Assembly: GCF_025244685.1 (NCBI RefSeq)
Contig: NZ_CP104202.1
Span: 134,501 to 198,500, forward strand
Source: Chlorobaculum sp. MV4-Y
Lineage (GTDB): Bacteria > Bacteroidota > Chlorobiia > Chlorobiales > Chlorobiaceae
Reading direction: 5' to 3'
Length of the DNA: 64,000 bases
This document shows positions 7,993-17,165 of the stretch, one piece after another (the first letter of the stretch is position 1; each line of letters starts with the position of its first letter). The position numbers and the translations under genes are program-made. The notes below the pieces were generated by a model that was not told where the DNA came from, ran no database searches, and worked only from the letters and a program-made list of their open reading frames with translations.

Positions 7993-8065
7993 AACAATTG
8001 CCCCGGACTTCAGTCCGGGGTTTATGGATAACGCAAAATAAAGCAGGGCTTTAGCCCAATCTCTT
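7993..8065. repeat. Dispersed double-hairpin repeat, copy 2
   Basis: Second copy of the repeat at 5377-5449, with the palindrome CCCCGGACTTCAGTCCGGGG and GGGCTTTAGCCC. The flanking 15-bp inverted repeats seen around copy 1 are absent here, so the core is the mobile or conserved unit. Confidence 0.8.
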
Positions 8066-8143
8066 TCTGCGGTGGCGTTTCCGGTTTCTTGTTCTGGGAG
8101 CAATTAACGGGCGCGGTGATCGTCAAACCTAAAACGGACGGAG

Positions 8144-9348
8144 ATGAAGCAGGAGAGGCGCTTTTTCGGGTTGAGCGGCAACGTCTTTTTTGCCGGGCTA
8201 GTCAGCTTCTGCATGGACGTCAGTTCGGAGATGATCTACCCGTTGGTGCCGCTTTTTCTGGCCAGCGTGCTGGGGGTGAACAAGTCGATGATCGGTCTCA
8301 TCGAGGGGAGCGCCGAGTCGATGGCGAGCCTCGTCAAGGTGTTCTCCGGCTGGTACTCCGACCGGCTCGGCAAGCGCAAGCGGCTGATGCTGGCGGGCTA
8401 TTCGGTCTCGACGCTGAGCCGTCCGCTGATGGCGCTGGCTGGTGGTTGGCATCAGGTGCTGGCCGCGCGTCTGGTTGACCGCTTCGGCAAGGGCGTCCGC
8501 ACCGCCCCGCGTGACGCTATTATCGCGGATTCCACCGAGCCGGCATGGCTTGGCCGCGCCTTCAGTTTCCACCGCTCGATGGACACGATGGGCGCGGTTG
8601 TCGGCCCGGCCATCGCTTTTATCGGCCTTCAGATGTACCACAGCAGTTACCCGTCAGCTTTCTGGCTCTCAATTTTGCCGGGCGTGCTCGCCGTGCTTAT
8701 CATCATTTTTTCATCAGGGAGAAATGGGAAGCTCCGGTCAAGGTTGACGCCGAAACTCCGCGGGCAACCGGCAGCGGGAAGCTCGACCGGCGGGCGTGGT
8801 TTTTCATCGTGATCGTCGCGGTCTTTGCGCTGGGCAATTCGAGCGATGCGTTTCTGATCCTCCGGGCCGGGCAGCTCGGCGTTCTGGCGGCGATGATTCC
8901 CGCCGTCTATCTGCTCTTCAACCTCGTCTATTCCATCACGGCCATTCCTGCCGGAATCGCCGCCGATCGGTATGGCCGCAAGCGGCTCATGCTCGTTGGA
9001 TTCGTGCTGTTCGCCGTCTTGTACTCGGGGTTTGCCGTGGCGGGAAGTCCGCTTGCCGTGTGGGTTTTGTTCGCGCTGTACGGCGTCTTTATGGGGCTGA
9101 CCGAGGGGATCCAGAAGGCGTTTCTCGCCACGCTCATACCGGAAGGCCTCAAAGGCACGGCATTTGGCCTCTATGCCGGAGCCGTCGGATTCGCGGCGCT
9201 GCCGTCGAGCCTGATTGCCGGAGTGTTGTGGGACAAGGTTTCGCCAGCGGCGGCCTTCTGGTTCGGCGCGGCGACGGCCTTGCTCGCAGCCGTGCTGTTT
9301 GCCGTGTTTATCGCGGGGATGAAGCTGAAGCCCTTTTTTGGGGAGTGA
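8144..9348 (+). CDS. MFS transporter (frameshifted as given)
   Basis: Major facilitator superfamily transporter, about 401 residues and 12 transmembrane helices when one base is restored. Frame one covers 8144-8710 (GNVFFAGLVSFCMDVSSEMI and the MFS loop DRLGKRKRLM). The second frame continues from about 8712 (FFIREKWEAP) to 9348. The break is at the T6 run 8706-8711; one extra T restores LIIIFFIREKW, which aligns with LIIALFITESK of the intact paralogue at 54996-56219. The paralogue lies in the fluoride operon, so a related export role is possible. No fluoride riboswitch was found upstream of this copy. The stop is only eight bases from the tRNA-Leu gene. Confidence 0.85.
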
Positions 9349-9356
9349 GAGAGAGT

Positions 9357-9445
9357 TGGTGCCGAAGGCGGGAATCGAACCCGCACGTCCATTGCTGAAC
9401 ACGGGATTTTAAGTCCCGGGCGTCTACCAGTTCCGCCACTTCGGC
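9357..9445 (-). tRNA. tRNA-Leu (anticodon UAA)
   Basis: Type-II tRNA on the minus strand with encoded CCA. The acceptor is GCCGAAG/CTTCGGC with discriminator A; the D arm is GCGGAACTGGTAGACGCC, with three Watson-Crick pairs as in leucine tRNAs. The anticodon stem CGGGA/TCCCG encloses CTTAAAA (anticodon UAA). Variable arm and T arm are intact. It is the normal counterpart of the altered copy at 2466-2551. Confidence 0.95.
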
Positions 9446-9594
9446 AACCTTTGTACTGTGAGGTCGGCTAATTTACTCTTTTCACGGTGATTACACAAGT
9501 TGGGAAATTTCTGATTTGTCGGGTTTCCGGGGAGGGCAGACACGCAGGTCTACCCCTACGGGATGGCAAATGATCTATGCTTGCCCTCTCGTCC

Positions 9595-10665
9595 TCACTC
9601 CGCGAAGTGATCGAATCCCCGTTTCATGTCGGCCATGTCGATGGTCATGCCGAAGATGTCGGTCAGCATCATGCCCTCTTCCTTTTCGGTGATTTCGCCG
9701 ATGACGGTGATTTCGCGGTGCGAGGTGACGAGGTCGTACTGCGATTTCGGCACGGTGAAGAGGAGCTGGTAGTCTTCGCCGCCGGTGAGCGCCCAGTCGA
9801 AGACGTCCTGCTGGAACTCTTCGGCCACGGCGCGCGCTTCGGGCAGTACCGGCAGCTTGCTCTCGTCGATCTTCGCACCCACGCCGGAGCGGCGGCAGAG
9901 GTGAGCGAGGTCAGCGGCGAGGCCGTCTGAAATGTCGATCATGGCGGTTGGTACAATGCCCTTCTCGCTGAAAAAGTCGATGATGTCGATGCGCGCTTCG
10001 GGCAGCAGGTGGCTGCGGATCGCTTCGGCGTACTCCTGCAACTCGGCCATTACCTCCTTGTTGTAGGGTTCGTTGTTGCGCATCTGCTCGATCATCGTCG
10101 CCTTTTCTCGCTGCAACAGGTGCAGTCCGGCGGTCGAACCGCCAAGCGTGCCGGTAACGCAGGCGAGGTCACCCGGCGATGCGCCCTTGCGCAACGTGAG
10201 CAGTTCCAGCGTTGTCGTTCCGGTCATTGAAACCGAGATAAAGAGGCCCGACGGCGACGACGAGGTGTCGCCGCCCGCGATGACGAGGCCGTACACTTCG
10301 GCGGCGTGGTTGATGCCTTTGTACAGCTCCTCGACCATCTCGACCGGCATTTTCGGCGGTACGGCGATCGAGACGAGCGCGTAGTCCGGCATGGCGTTCA
10401 TGGCGCAGATGTCCGAGACGTTGACGCTGATCACCTTGCTGCCGAGGTGGTGCAAAGGCGTGGTCAAGAGGTCGAAGTGGACATGCTCGGCGAGCAGGTC
10501 GGTCGTGACCACCTGCACCTCAGACTCGCCGAGCTGCCACACCGCGCAGTCGTCGCCGATGCCCTCGACGAGTTCCGGTCTCTGGTTCGTGGAGGGGGCG
10601 GTAATCTTTGCAAGCCGGTCGATGAGGCCGAATTCGCCGATCTCGGAAATAGGTTTATATGACAT
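9595..10665 (-). CDS. thiL: Thiamine-monophosphate kinase
   Basis: Catalyses ATP-dependent phosphorylation of thiamine phosphate to thiamine diphosphate. The 356-residue length is normal for the family. It contains GEFGLIDRL near the N-terminus, the IGDDCAVW motif (about 36-43), the TTDLLAEHVHFD metal-binding segment (about 54-65), GGDTSSSP (about 130-137) and a C-terminal DISDGLAADL followed by LTGGEDYQLLFT. It is divergently arranged with ftsY across 78 bp. It is complete and no anomalies were seen. Confidence 0.95.
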   Translation of the reverse strand: MSYKPISEIGEFGLIDRLAKITAPSTNQRPELVEGIGDDCAVWQLGESEVQVVTTDLLAEHVHFDLLTTPLHHLGSKVISVNVSDICAMNAMPDYALVSIAVPPKMPVEMVEELYKGINHAAEVYGLVIAGGDTSSSPSGLFISVSMTGTTTLELLTLRKGASPGDLACVTGTLGGSTAGLHLLQREKATMIEQMRNNEPYNKEVMAELQEYAEAIRSHLLPEARIDIIDFFSEKGIVPTAMIDISDGLAADLAHLCRRSGVGAKIDESKLPVLPEARAVAEEFQQDVFDWALTGGEDYQLLFTVPKSQYDLVTSHREITVIGEITEKEEGMMLTDIFGMTIDMADMKRGFDHFAE

Positions 10666-10743
10666 ATATTTGCGTACATTAATTTCTACCCGTAATCCGA
10701 TCCGGGTTCTTCGACCGGTAACATAGCCAATTTCTCATTTTCC

Positions 10744-11694
10744 ATGGGCTTTTTTGACAAGTTAGGGCTGTCGCGCCTCAAGGAGGGGCTTACCAAAACC
10801 CGCGATACGCTTCGCGACAAGCTGGCGTTTGTTTCCAAGGGCAAGACCGAGGTGGACGACGAGTTCCTCGAAAAGCTCGAAAACATTCTCGTTGCTGCCG
10901 ACGTGGGCGTCGAGACCACGCTCGACATTGTCGATGCGGTCACCGAGCGCTCCAAAGGCAAAACCTACCGTTCGGAGGAGGAGCTGAACGAGATGGTGAT
11001 GGGTGAGATTCGCAACCTGCTTGTCGAATCGGGCCACGAACATCCGGTCGATTTCGACGCACCACTCCCGGCCAGGCCCTACGTGATCATGATCGTCGGC
11101 GTCAACGGCGCAGGCAAGACCACCAGCGTGGCCAAGCTCGCCCACAACTACGACAAGGCGGGCAAAAAGGTGGTGATCGCCGCCGCCGATACCTTCCGCG
11201 CTGCCGCCTACGAGCAGCTCAAGATCTGGGCCGACCGCGCCGGAGTGCCGATCATCGGCCAGGGGCAGGGAGCCGATCCCGCCTCGGTGGTGTTCGACTC
11301 GGTCAGCTCGGCGGTCTCCAAAGGCACCGATGTGGTGCTGGTCGATACGGCGGGGCGCTTGCATAACAAGAGCCACCTGATGGAGGAGCTGGCCAAGATC
11401 ATGCGCGTCGCAAAGAAAAAGATTCCCGAAGCGCCGCACGAAGTCCTGCTTGTGCTCGACGGCACCACCGGCCAGAACGCCGTGCAGCAGGCCCGCGAGT
11501 TCACGAGGTTCGTCAACGTCACCGGCCTTATCATGACCAAACTCGATGGCACTTCAAAAGGCGGCATCGTGCTCTCGATCTCCCGCGAACTGAACCTGCC
11601 GGTCAAGTACATCGGGGTCGGCGAAAAGATCGACGACCTGCAACTCTTCGACCGCAAGAGCTTCGTCGAAGCGCTGCTCGAAAAGGAGAAGTGA
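10744..11694 (+). CDS. ftsY: Signal recognition particle receptor FtsY
   Basis: SRP GTPase that docks ribosome-SRP complexes at the cytoplasmic membrane. It is 316 residues, a short form lacking the long acidic A domain of E. coli FtsY. The N domain is residues 1-105. The G domain starts with GVNGAGKTT (119-127), then [22 protein letters not shown] and [10 protein letters not shown], ending with the [12 protein letters not shown] signature. Its stop lies six bases from that of the convergent GIY-YIG gene. Confidence 0.96.
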   Translation: MGFFDKLGLSRLKEGLTKTRDTLRDKLAFVSKGKTEVDDEFLEKLENILVAADVGVETTLDIVDAVTERSKGKTYRSEEELNEMVMGEIRNLLVESGHEHPVDFDAPLPARPYVIMIVGVNGAGKTTSVAKLAHNYDKAGKKVVIAAADTFRAAAYEQLKIWADRAGVPIIGQGQGADPASVVFDSVSSAVSKGTDVVLVDTAGRLHNKSHLMEELAKIMRVAKKKIPEAPHEVLLVLDGTTGQNAVQQAREFTRFVNVTGLIMTKLDGTSKGGIVLSISRELNLPVKYIGVGEKIDDLQLFDRKSFVEALLEKEK

Positions 11695-11700
11695 AAACGT

Positions 11701-12279
11701 TCAGCCTTGCCGGATCAGTTCCGGCATTGCTTTTTCGAGGCGCGGTAACAAGGCATCCTGCTCGTTAATCCTGAAAAGATGCGTACCAGCGGTGGCATCC
11801 TGCGCGCCGAGGCGGTCGGCGATGGGCGAAGTTTCAGGCATTGCGGCGAGCAGTTCGGCAAGTTGCGATTCCAGTCTCGTTTCTCCCGGAAAGATAAAAA
11901 CGTGCCTGATTTCAGCTTCGGGACGGTCGAGCAGGTAGTCGATATGCCAGTGCAGTTTTTTCATCCCCCGACCAGCAGGCACTCGGTATCCCCATGACAT
12001 GAAAAGATCGAGCAACGCGCTCCGGATGGCGTGCGCCGGTCTGCCATCGCTTCTCGAAGCGTGGCGGAGCAGTCGCGAAGCCAGCGGGGAGCGCCCTTTC
12101 GCGCTGCCGAGCGCCGAACCGACGTAGAGATAGTGGCCCGGTTGCAGTTCGAGCGGCCTCCCTTTGCGAAATTTGCCGAACGCCACCTTGATCCTGCGGT
12201 CGAGTTCGATCAGCAAGATGTAGCTCCCCTGTCGGGAATTCTGCCCGAAAATGGTATACTGCATTGGCCGAAATTGCAT
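11701..12279 (-). CDS. GIY-YIG family (DUF123/Uri-type) endonuclease-like protein
   Basis: 192 residues resembling the DUF123 group of the GIY-YIG superfamily. The elements are GSYILLIEL (18-26) and GHYLYVGSALG (48-58), equivalent to the GIY and YIG strands, then an SRLLRHA arginine segment and HWHIDYLL (about 109-116), the family hallmark. These small proteins are predicted nucleases of uncertain role, found as single genes in bacteria and archaea. A start at 12264 is also possible. The gene converges on ftsY and diverges from pcm. Confidence 0.8.
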   Translation of the reverse strand: MQFRPMQYTIFGQNSRQGSYILLIELDRRIKVAFGKFRKGRPLELQPGHYLYVGSALGSAKGRSPLASRLLRHASRSDGRPAHAIRSALLDLFMSWGYRVPAGRGMKKLHWHIDYLLDRPEAEIRHVFIFPGETRLESQLAELLAAMPETSPIADRLGAQDATAGTHLFRINEQDALLPRLEKAMPELIRQG

Positions 12280-12359
12280 TATCTTTTGTCAGATGCAATA
12301 GTAGCGAATCTTCTACGAATTCCATGATGCCGTGCTGATTGGAACAGGTTACGGGATGG

Positions 12360-13025
12360 ATGAAGAGGCAACAGGATAGCGACATGGCGCGGGAGCGCCA
12401 GGAGATGGTGGCGCAGCTTGAATTTTACGGCATCAGAAATGCCCGCGTTCTTGAAGCGTTCCGGATGGTCAGGCGTCATCTTTTTGTCGATGAGGAAAGC
12501 AGGCCCTACGCATACGGCGACAGAGCCATGCCTATCGGATTCGGCCAGACCATCTCGCAACCCTACACGGTGGCGTACATGACCTCGCTGCTCGCCGAGC
12601 GTGTTCCGTCCGGCAAGGTGCTGGAAATTGGCACCGGTTCGGGTTACCAGGCGGCTATTCTCGACGCGCTGGGGTATCGTGTATTCACCATCGAGAGGAT
12701 CGCCGGATTGTACGAAAGGGCAGGGCGCGTGCTCGATGCGCTGGATTTGCCTGTTCAACGGCGTCTCGGTGATGGAACGCTCGGCTGGCCGGAGGAAGCG
12801 CCGTTCGACGGCATCATCGTGACCGCCGCTGCGCCTCACGAGCCGCACACGCTCATGAACCAGCTTGCCGACGGTGGTGTGATGATCGTGCCGGTGGGCG
12901 ATCTCGGTTCACAGCAGATGACCGTGATTCGGCGCAGGGGAGACCGGTTCGAACATGAAATATTTCACAGCTTCGCCTTTGTGCCGCTTTGCGGGCGTGA
13001 AGGTTGGGGAGATAACAACGAATAA
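12360..13025 (+). CDS. pcm: Protein-L-isoaspartate O-methyltransferase
   Basis: SAM-dependent methyltransferase that starts repair of isoaspartyl residues in damaged proteins. It has 221 residues from ATG 12360; a TTG at 12339 and an ATG at 12384 are alternatives, and none has a strong ribosome binding site. Motifs include the FGQTISQPYTVAYM substrate segment, VLEIGTGSGYQAAIL (SAM motif I), GDGTLGWPEEAPFDGIIVTAA (motif II region, partial quote) and QLADGGVMIVPVG. The order and length are normal for the family. It is followed 23 bp later by the PpiD-like foldase gene; the pair may be one unit devoted to protein quality. Confidence 0.93.
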   Translation: MKRQQDSDMARERQEMVAQLEFYGIRNARVLEAFRMVRRHLFVDEESRPYAYGDRAMPIGFGQTISQPYTVAYMTSLLAERVPSGKVLEIGTGSGYQAAILDALGYRVFTIERIAGLYERAGRVLDALDLPVQRRLGDGTLGWPEEAPFDGIIVTAAAPHEPHTLMNQLADGGVMIVPVGDLGSQQMTVIRRRGDRFEHEIFHSFAFVPLCGREGWGDNNE

Positions 13026-13048
13026 CAGTAAGACCGAAAAAACAAGTT

Positions 13049-15151
13049 ATGGCACTAATGAGCAAGTTGAGGGACAAAACGCATATTGTGCTCTTTGTCC
13101 TTGTTGCAGCGTTCCTTGCCCTGATCGTCTTTGAGTGGGGGATGAACTTCACCGGCCCGACCAGCAAAGCGGGCGTTGCCGGGAAGGTCAATGGCGAGTC
13201 GATCTCCATGAAGGAATACGAAGCGCTCTACAACAACCTGGTCGCCGGTTTCCGGCAAAGCAATCCGGGAGCTGAAATCACCTCCGGGATTGATGCGAAG
13301 TTCCGCGAGCAGGCCTGGAATTACGCTGTCGATCAGGCACTCATCGGACAGCTGCTCAAGAAATATGGAATTGGGGTGACCGATCAGGAGGTGCTCGATG
13401 CGGTCAACAGTGACCTCAATCCTCCGGCGATCATCCGCCAGAACTTCACCGATCCCAGGAGTGGCAAGATCGACCGCCAGTTGCTTGAACAGGCTCGCAG
13501 CGATCCGAAAGCCAAAGATTTCTGGCTCAATGCCCAGGAGGCGGTCAAGCGTGAACTCATGGTCAACAAGCTGGTTATGGCATTGAGGACTATGGTTGTC
13601 GTCACCGATCCCGAGCTTACCGAAGTGGTTCAGCGTCAGTTCACAACCTTTGCCGGTTCGTTCATTCCGTTCCCGTACAGCTATGCGGGTGCTGAAAGCA
13701 ACTTTCCGGTCAAGGATGAAGAAATCAAGTCGTGGTACGAGGCTCACAAGGCGCAGTTCAAGGAGGATCCGGTGCGCAGCGCTCAATTTGTGTTCTTCCC
13801 GCTGACCCCCTCCGCGCAGGACAGCCTTCAGGTCAAAAAGGAGATCGACGGGCTGATTCCGCAGTTCGCCTCGGCGGCAAGTGACAGCGAGTTTGTCAAG
13901 ATTCAGAGCGATAAACCGAATTCGGCGAATGAGTCTCTTTCAAGAGCCGATTTTTCTCCAGCCGCCGGAAACGCGGTGTTCGGTTCACCGAAACTTGCGC
14001 CCAGCCAGATTGTTGGTCCGGTTGCTGACCAGGGCTATTACCGCCTGCTCAAGATCAAGAGCGTCTCGACCGGCGAACCGGTAGCCAGCGCGTCACATAT
14101 CCTGATCCGGATCAATCCTGCGGACCAGGCTGATGCCCAGCGCGTCATGGGGCTGCTCAAAAAGATTTCCGAGGAGCTGAAGGGAGGTGCGTCATTCGCC
14201 TCGCTGGCCGCGAAATATTCGCAGGATCCCGGCAGCGCCCGCAATGGCGGTTTCGTAGGCTGGTTCACCAAAGATCGCATGGTACCCCAGTTTGCCCAGG
14301 CGGTGTTCGCCGGACGTCCCGGTCAGATTGTCGGGCCGGTGCAGACCCAGTTCGGTTTGCATCTCATTAAGATAGAAGGGTTCGACAACCGGCGCATTGT
14401 CGCCTCGGAGGTCGCCCGTCAGATCAAGGCGTCCACGCAGACCTCCGAGTCAATCAAGCGGAATGCCATGACCTTCCAGACCGAGGCCAAGTCCAAGGGA
14501 TTCGAAGCGGCCGCCACGGCGCAAAAGCTCGAAGTGGGCAAAACCGGCGACTTTACGCGCCAGAGCCTGCTTGCCGTGCCGGGCATGGGGGAGGCCATTA
14601 CCGGATTCGCGTTCAAGGCCAAAGAGGGGGATATTTCCGATGTGCTCGATGCCGACAAGGGGTTTGTGGTCGCAAAGCTGCTGTCGAAGAACGATACCGG
14701 GTATCATCAGCTCGATGCCCAGCTCAAGGAGATGATCAAAAACGAACTGGTTCGGGAGAAACAGGGCGCGGCGCTGAAAGCCAAGCTTGTCGCTTTGTCG
14801 AAAAGCTCTGGCGGCTCGCTCGATGCCATTGCCGCAAAGGACTCGTCTCTGCACAAAATCACCTCGAAGGAGATTCGCTGGCGCGATGACTATATCGACG
14901 GGTACGGCGTCGATCCCCGTCTCGTGGAGGCGATGGCCGGCATGAAGCTCAACACGCTTTCGCAGCCGGTTCAGGGCAGCGGCGGATATGCGCTCGTGCA
15001 GTTGAGCAGCCGCCAGCTTGCGCCGGGCATCGATCTTGCCGCCGAGAAGCAGAAGGTGCTGCCGCAGCTGATGAAGGTCAGGCAGGAGCAATTCCTCTCC
15101 GAATATCTGAACGCTTATCGCCGAAACTCCAAGATCGAGGATTTCAGGTAA
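13049..15151 (+). CDS. PpiD/SurA-like peptidyl-prolyl cis-trans isomerase, membrane anchored
   Basis: 700-residue periplasmic folding factor. A single transmembrane segment (about 12-34, HIVLFVLVAAFLALIVFEWG) is followed by a SurA-N/PpiD-type helical chaperone domain (about 45-280). A parvulin domain at about 346-447 carries ASHILIRI, GGFVGWF and the QTQFGLHLIKI end strand. A second parvulin-like or helical region follows to the C-terminus. The architecture is that of PpiD, a foldase near the Sec translocon that helps outer-membrane proteins. A strong terminator follows the stop. Confidence 0.9.
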   Translation: MALMSKLRDKTHIVLFVLVAAFLALIVFEWGMNFTGPTSKAGVAGKVNGESISMKEYEALYNNLVAGFRQSNPGAEITSGIDAKFREQAWNYAVDQALIGQLLKKYGIGVTDQEVLDAVNSDLNPPAIIRQNFTDPRSGKIDRQLLEQARSDPKAKDFWLNAQEAVKRELMVNKLVMALRTMVVVTDPELTEVVQRQFTTFAGSFIPFPYSYAGAESNFPVKDEEIKSWYEAHKAQFKEDPVRSAQFVFFPLTPSAQDSLQVKKEIDGLIPQFASAASDSEFVKIQSDKPNSANESLSRADFSPAAGNAVFGSPKLAPSQIVGPVADQGYYRLLKIKSVSTGEPVASASHILIRINPADQADAQRVMGLLKKISEELKGGASFASLAAKYSQDPGSARNGGFVGWFTKDRMVPQFAQAVFAGRPGQIVGPVQTQFGLHLIKIEGFDNRRIVASEVARQIKASTQTSESIKRNAMTFQTEAKSKGFEAAATAQKLEVGKTGDFTRQSLLAVPGMGEAITGFAFKAKEGDISDVLDADKGFVVAKLLSKNDTGYHQLDAQLKEMIKNELVREKQGAALKAKLVALSKSSGGSLDAIAAKDSSLHKITSKEIRWRDDYIDGYGVDPRLVEAMAGMKLNTLSQPVQGSGGYALVQLSSRQLAPGIDLAAEKQKVLPQLMKVRQEQFLSEYLNAYRRNSKIEDFR

Positions 15152-15185
15152 CTGCTTCCAGGCAGAGACCCGCTGCTGGAACAGC

Positions 15186-15223
15186 AAAAAGCCGCTCAGA
15201 AATTATCCGGGCGGCTTTTTTAT
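15186..15223 (+). terminator. Rho-independent terminator after the PpiD-like gene
   Basis: The ten-base stem AAAAAGCCGC (15186-15195) pairs with GCGGCTTTTT (15211-15220) and ends in a T run. A-rich and T-rich flanks on both sides could allow it to work for the convergent ptsI transcript too. Confidence 0.85.
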
Positions 15224-15354
15224 TGGCGGGGAGACTATCGATTATTGATAACCAATGCATGATGGCATTGAAGTTGTCTCGAAAGCAAAACGGGAACCCC
15301 CGACCTGCTATTCGATGGCGGCCAAGAATGTCCGCCCTCCTTTTTTTGTCGCGT

Positions 15355-17154
15355 TCAGTGCGCCTTGACGAACGCTTCGAGGCGGGCTTTGATTGCTGAT
15401 GCACTGGAGAGTTTGAGGCATTCGGCAGCAAGCGCTTCGCACTCCTCGACCGTGTATTTACCCACCATCGCCTTGAGCGCCGGAATATCAGAGCTGACGA
15501 TGCTGAACTCCCGGAGGCCGCATCCGATGAGGTATGGCGTGGCAAGGGGGTCGGAACCCATGTCGCCGCAGAGCGAGACCCGGCAGTGGTTTTTCTGCGC
15601 CGTCGTAATGACGCGGTGGAGCTGTCGGATAATGGCCGGGTGGAACTTCTCGAACAGATCCTGCACAATCAGGTTGTTGCGGTCAACGGCCAGGGTGTAT
15701 TGGGTCAGGTCGTTGGTGCCGATGCTGACGAAATCGACGATTCGGCTGATTTCGTCGATCAGTTCGACCGCCGCCGGAAGCTCGATCATCGCCCCGATGC
15801 CCGGTTTTTCGAGCGGCTCGTGGGCGTGTGTCTTGATCGTGTTGTAATGTTTTTCGATCGCCTGCTTGATGTGCATGACCTCCTCAACCGACGAAATCAT
15901 AGGGATCAGCACGTCGATGTTGCCGTGAATGTTGGCCTTGATGACCGCCTGGAGCTGGGTGTCGAGAATCTCCGGCACGTCGATCAGAATCCTTACGCCA
16001 CGCCAGCCGAGGTTTGGGTTCGGCTCCTTGACCGGCGAGTAGATCAGCTTGTCGCCACCGATGTCAAACAGACGGATGACCAGCGGCTTCGGCGTGAGCA
16101 TCTCGCCCATCTCCCGGTAGTACTCCTGCTGCGCGGCCTCTTTGGGTGGCTTGAGGTCATCGAGGAAGAGATTCTCGGTGCGGAACAGCCCGACTCCCTC
16201 GGCACCCATCGAATCGAGATGTTCGATCTCCTCCTTGAAATCGATGTTCGAGCAGACCGATATTCTGGCGCCGCACCGGGTGAAGGCGTGGCGGTGGGCC
16301 ATGATCGAGTCATCGGCCTCGCGCCGGCTCTCCTCTTCCCGCTTTCTGAGATAGGTATCGACGGTTGCCTCCTCCGGATTGGTGATGACCAGTCCGGCGT
16401 TGCCGTCGAGAATGATGCGTTCGCCCGAAACCGCCTTCTGCGAAAAGTTGCCCAGACCGACCACGATTGGGATGTTGAGCGATTTGCAGATCAGGGAGAT
16501 GTGCGAGGTTTTGCCGCCGGTGTCGGTGGCGAAACCCTTGATGTTGCTCCGACTGAAGAGAATGATGTCTGCCGGCGAGAGGTGATGTGAAACCACGATC
16601 GAGCCTTCGGGAACCCAGGAGTGCAGCTTGCGGATGTGCAGGTTCCGGATGATCCGCTCCTTGATGTCGTGCAGGTCGGCGGCCCGTTCGCGGAAGATGA
16701 TGTCGTCGGAGTTGATGAAGTTGTCGAGGTACTTGTCGAACTCTTGCTCGATGACCAGATGCGCGGGCTTGATCTCCGCGCGGATGCGGCGGGTGATGGT
16801 TTCGATCAGCACCGGATCTTCGAGCAGCATGATCTGCGCCTGGAAAAGGTCGGAGTAGAAGCGCCCGATCTTGCGGGTGGTCACCCGTTCGATCTTTTTC
16901 AGCTCTTTTTCCGAGCGGCGCAGGGCGGTCATGAAGCGCTCGACCTCCTGTTCGATGTTCTCCGGAGAGAGTTCGGCGATTTCATGCTCGATGGTCTCCT
17001 TGACGAATTTGTAGGTCTCGCCGATGGCGAACCCTTTCGCGCTCCCGATGCCTCGATACTGGCGCTCCTTGCCTGACGTAGCGGGGTGATCGCTGGAGCT
17101 TGCGTGTGAGTCCGGCGCGTCGCCGGAAGATTTCGGGGCTTTTCTGTAAACCAT
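15355..17154 (-). CDS. ptsI: Phosphoenolpyruvate-protein phosphotransferase (PTS enzyme I)
   Basis: Takes phosphate from PEP and passes it to HPr. It is 599 residues with a 30-residue low-complexity N-terminal extension beyond the usual start. The HPr-binding helical domain lies at about 60-170. The phospho-His 218 is in GGKTSHISL, the PEP-binding barrel contains GVGLFRTENLF, IRLFDIGGDK, IELPAAV and GTNDLTQYTLAVDR, and the active-site Cys is in SLCGDMGSDP. No sugar permease gene is seen; a IIA (PtsN-type) protein is encoded at 52910. The combination points to a regulatory rather than a sugar-transport PTS. It lies 11 bp downstream of dnaB and is probably co-transcribed with it. Confidence 0.94.
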   Translation of the reverse strand: MVYRKAPKSSGDAPDSHASSSDHPATSGKERQYRGIGSAKGFAIGETYKFVKETIEHEIAELSPENIEQEVERFMTALRRSEKELKKIERVTTRKIGRFYSDLFQAQIMLLEDPVLIETITRRIRAEIKPAHLVIEQEFDKYLDNFINSDDIIFRERAADLHDIKERIIRNLHIRKLHSWVPEGSIVVSHHLSPADIILFSRSNIKGFATDTGGKTSHISLICKSLNIPIVVGLGNFSQKAVSGERIILDGNAGLVITNPEEATVDTYLRKREEESRREADDSIMAHRHAFTRCGARISVCSNIDFKEEIEHLDSMGAEGVGLFRTENLFLDDLKPPKEAAQQEYYREMGEMLTPKPLVIRLFDIGGDKLIYSPVKEPNPNLGWRGVRILIDVPEILDTQLQAVIKANIHGNIDVLIPMISSVEEVMHIKQAIEKHYNTIKTHAHEPLEKPGIGAMIELPAAVELIDEISRIVDFVSIGTNDLTQYTLAVDRNNLIVQDLFEKFHPAIIRQLHRVITTAQKNHCRVSLCGDMGSDPLATPYLIGCGLREFSIVSSDIPALKAMVGKYTVEECEALAAECLKLSSASAIKARLEAFVKAH

Positions 17155-17165
17155 GACCAGCAGGG

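Noticed and set aside
7920-8143. A second fluoride riboswitch before the MFS gene at 8144
   Set aside because: No GGAGTT/AACTCC pseudoknot or ATTAACC core could be found; only the dispersed repeat is present.
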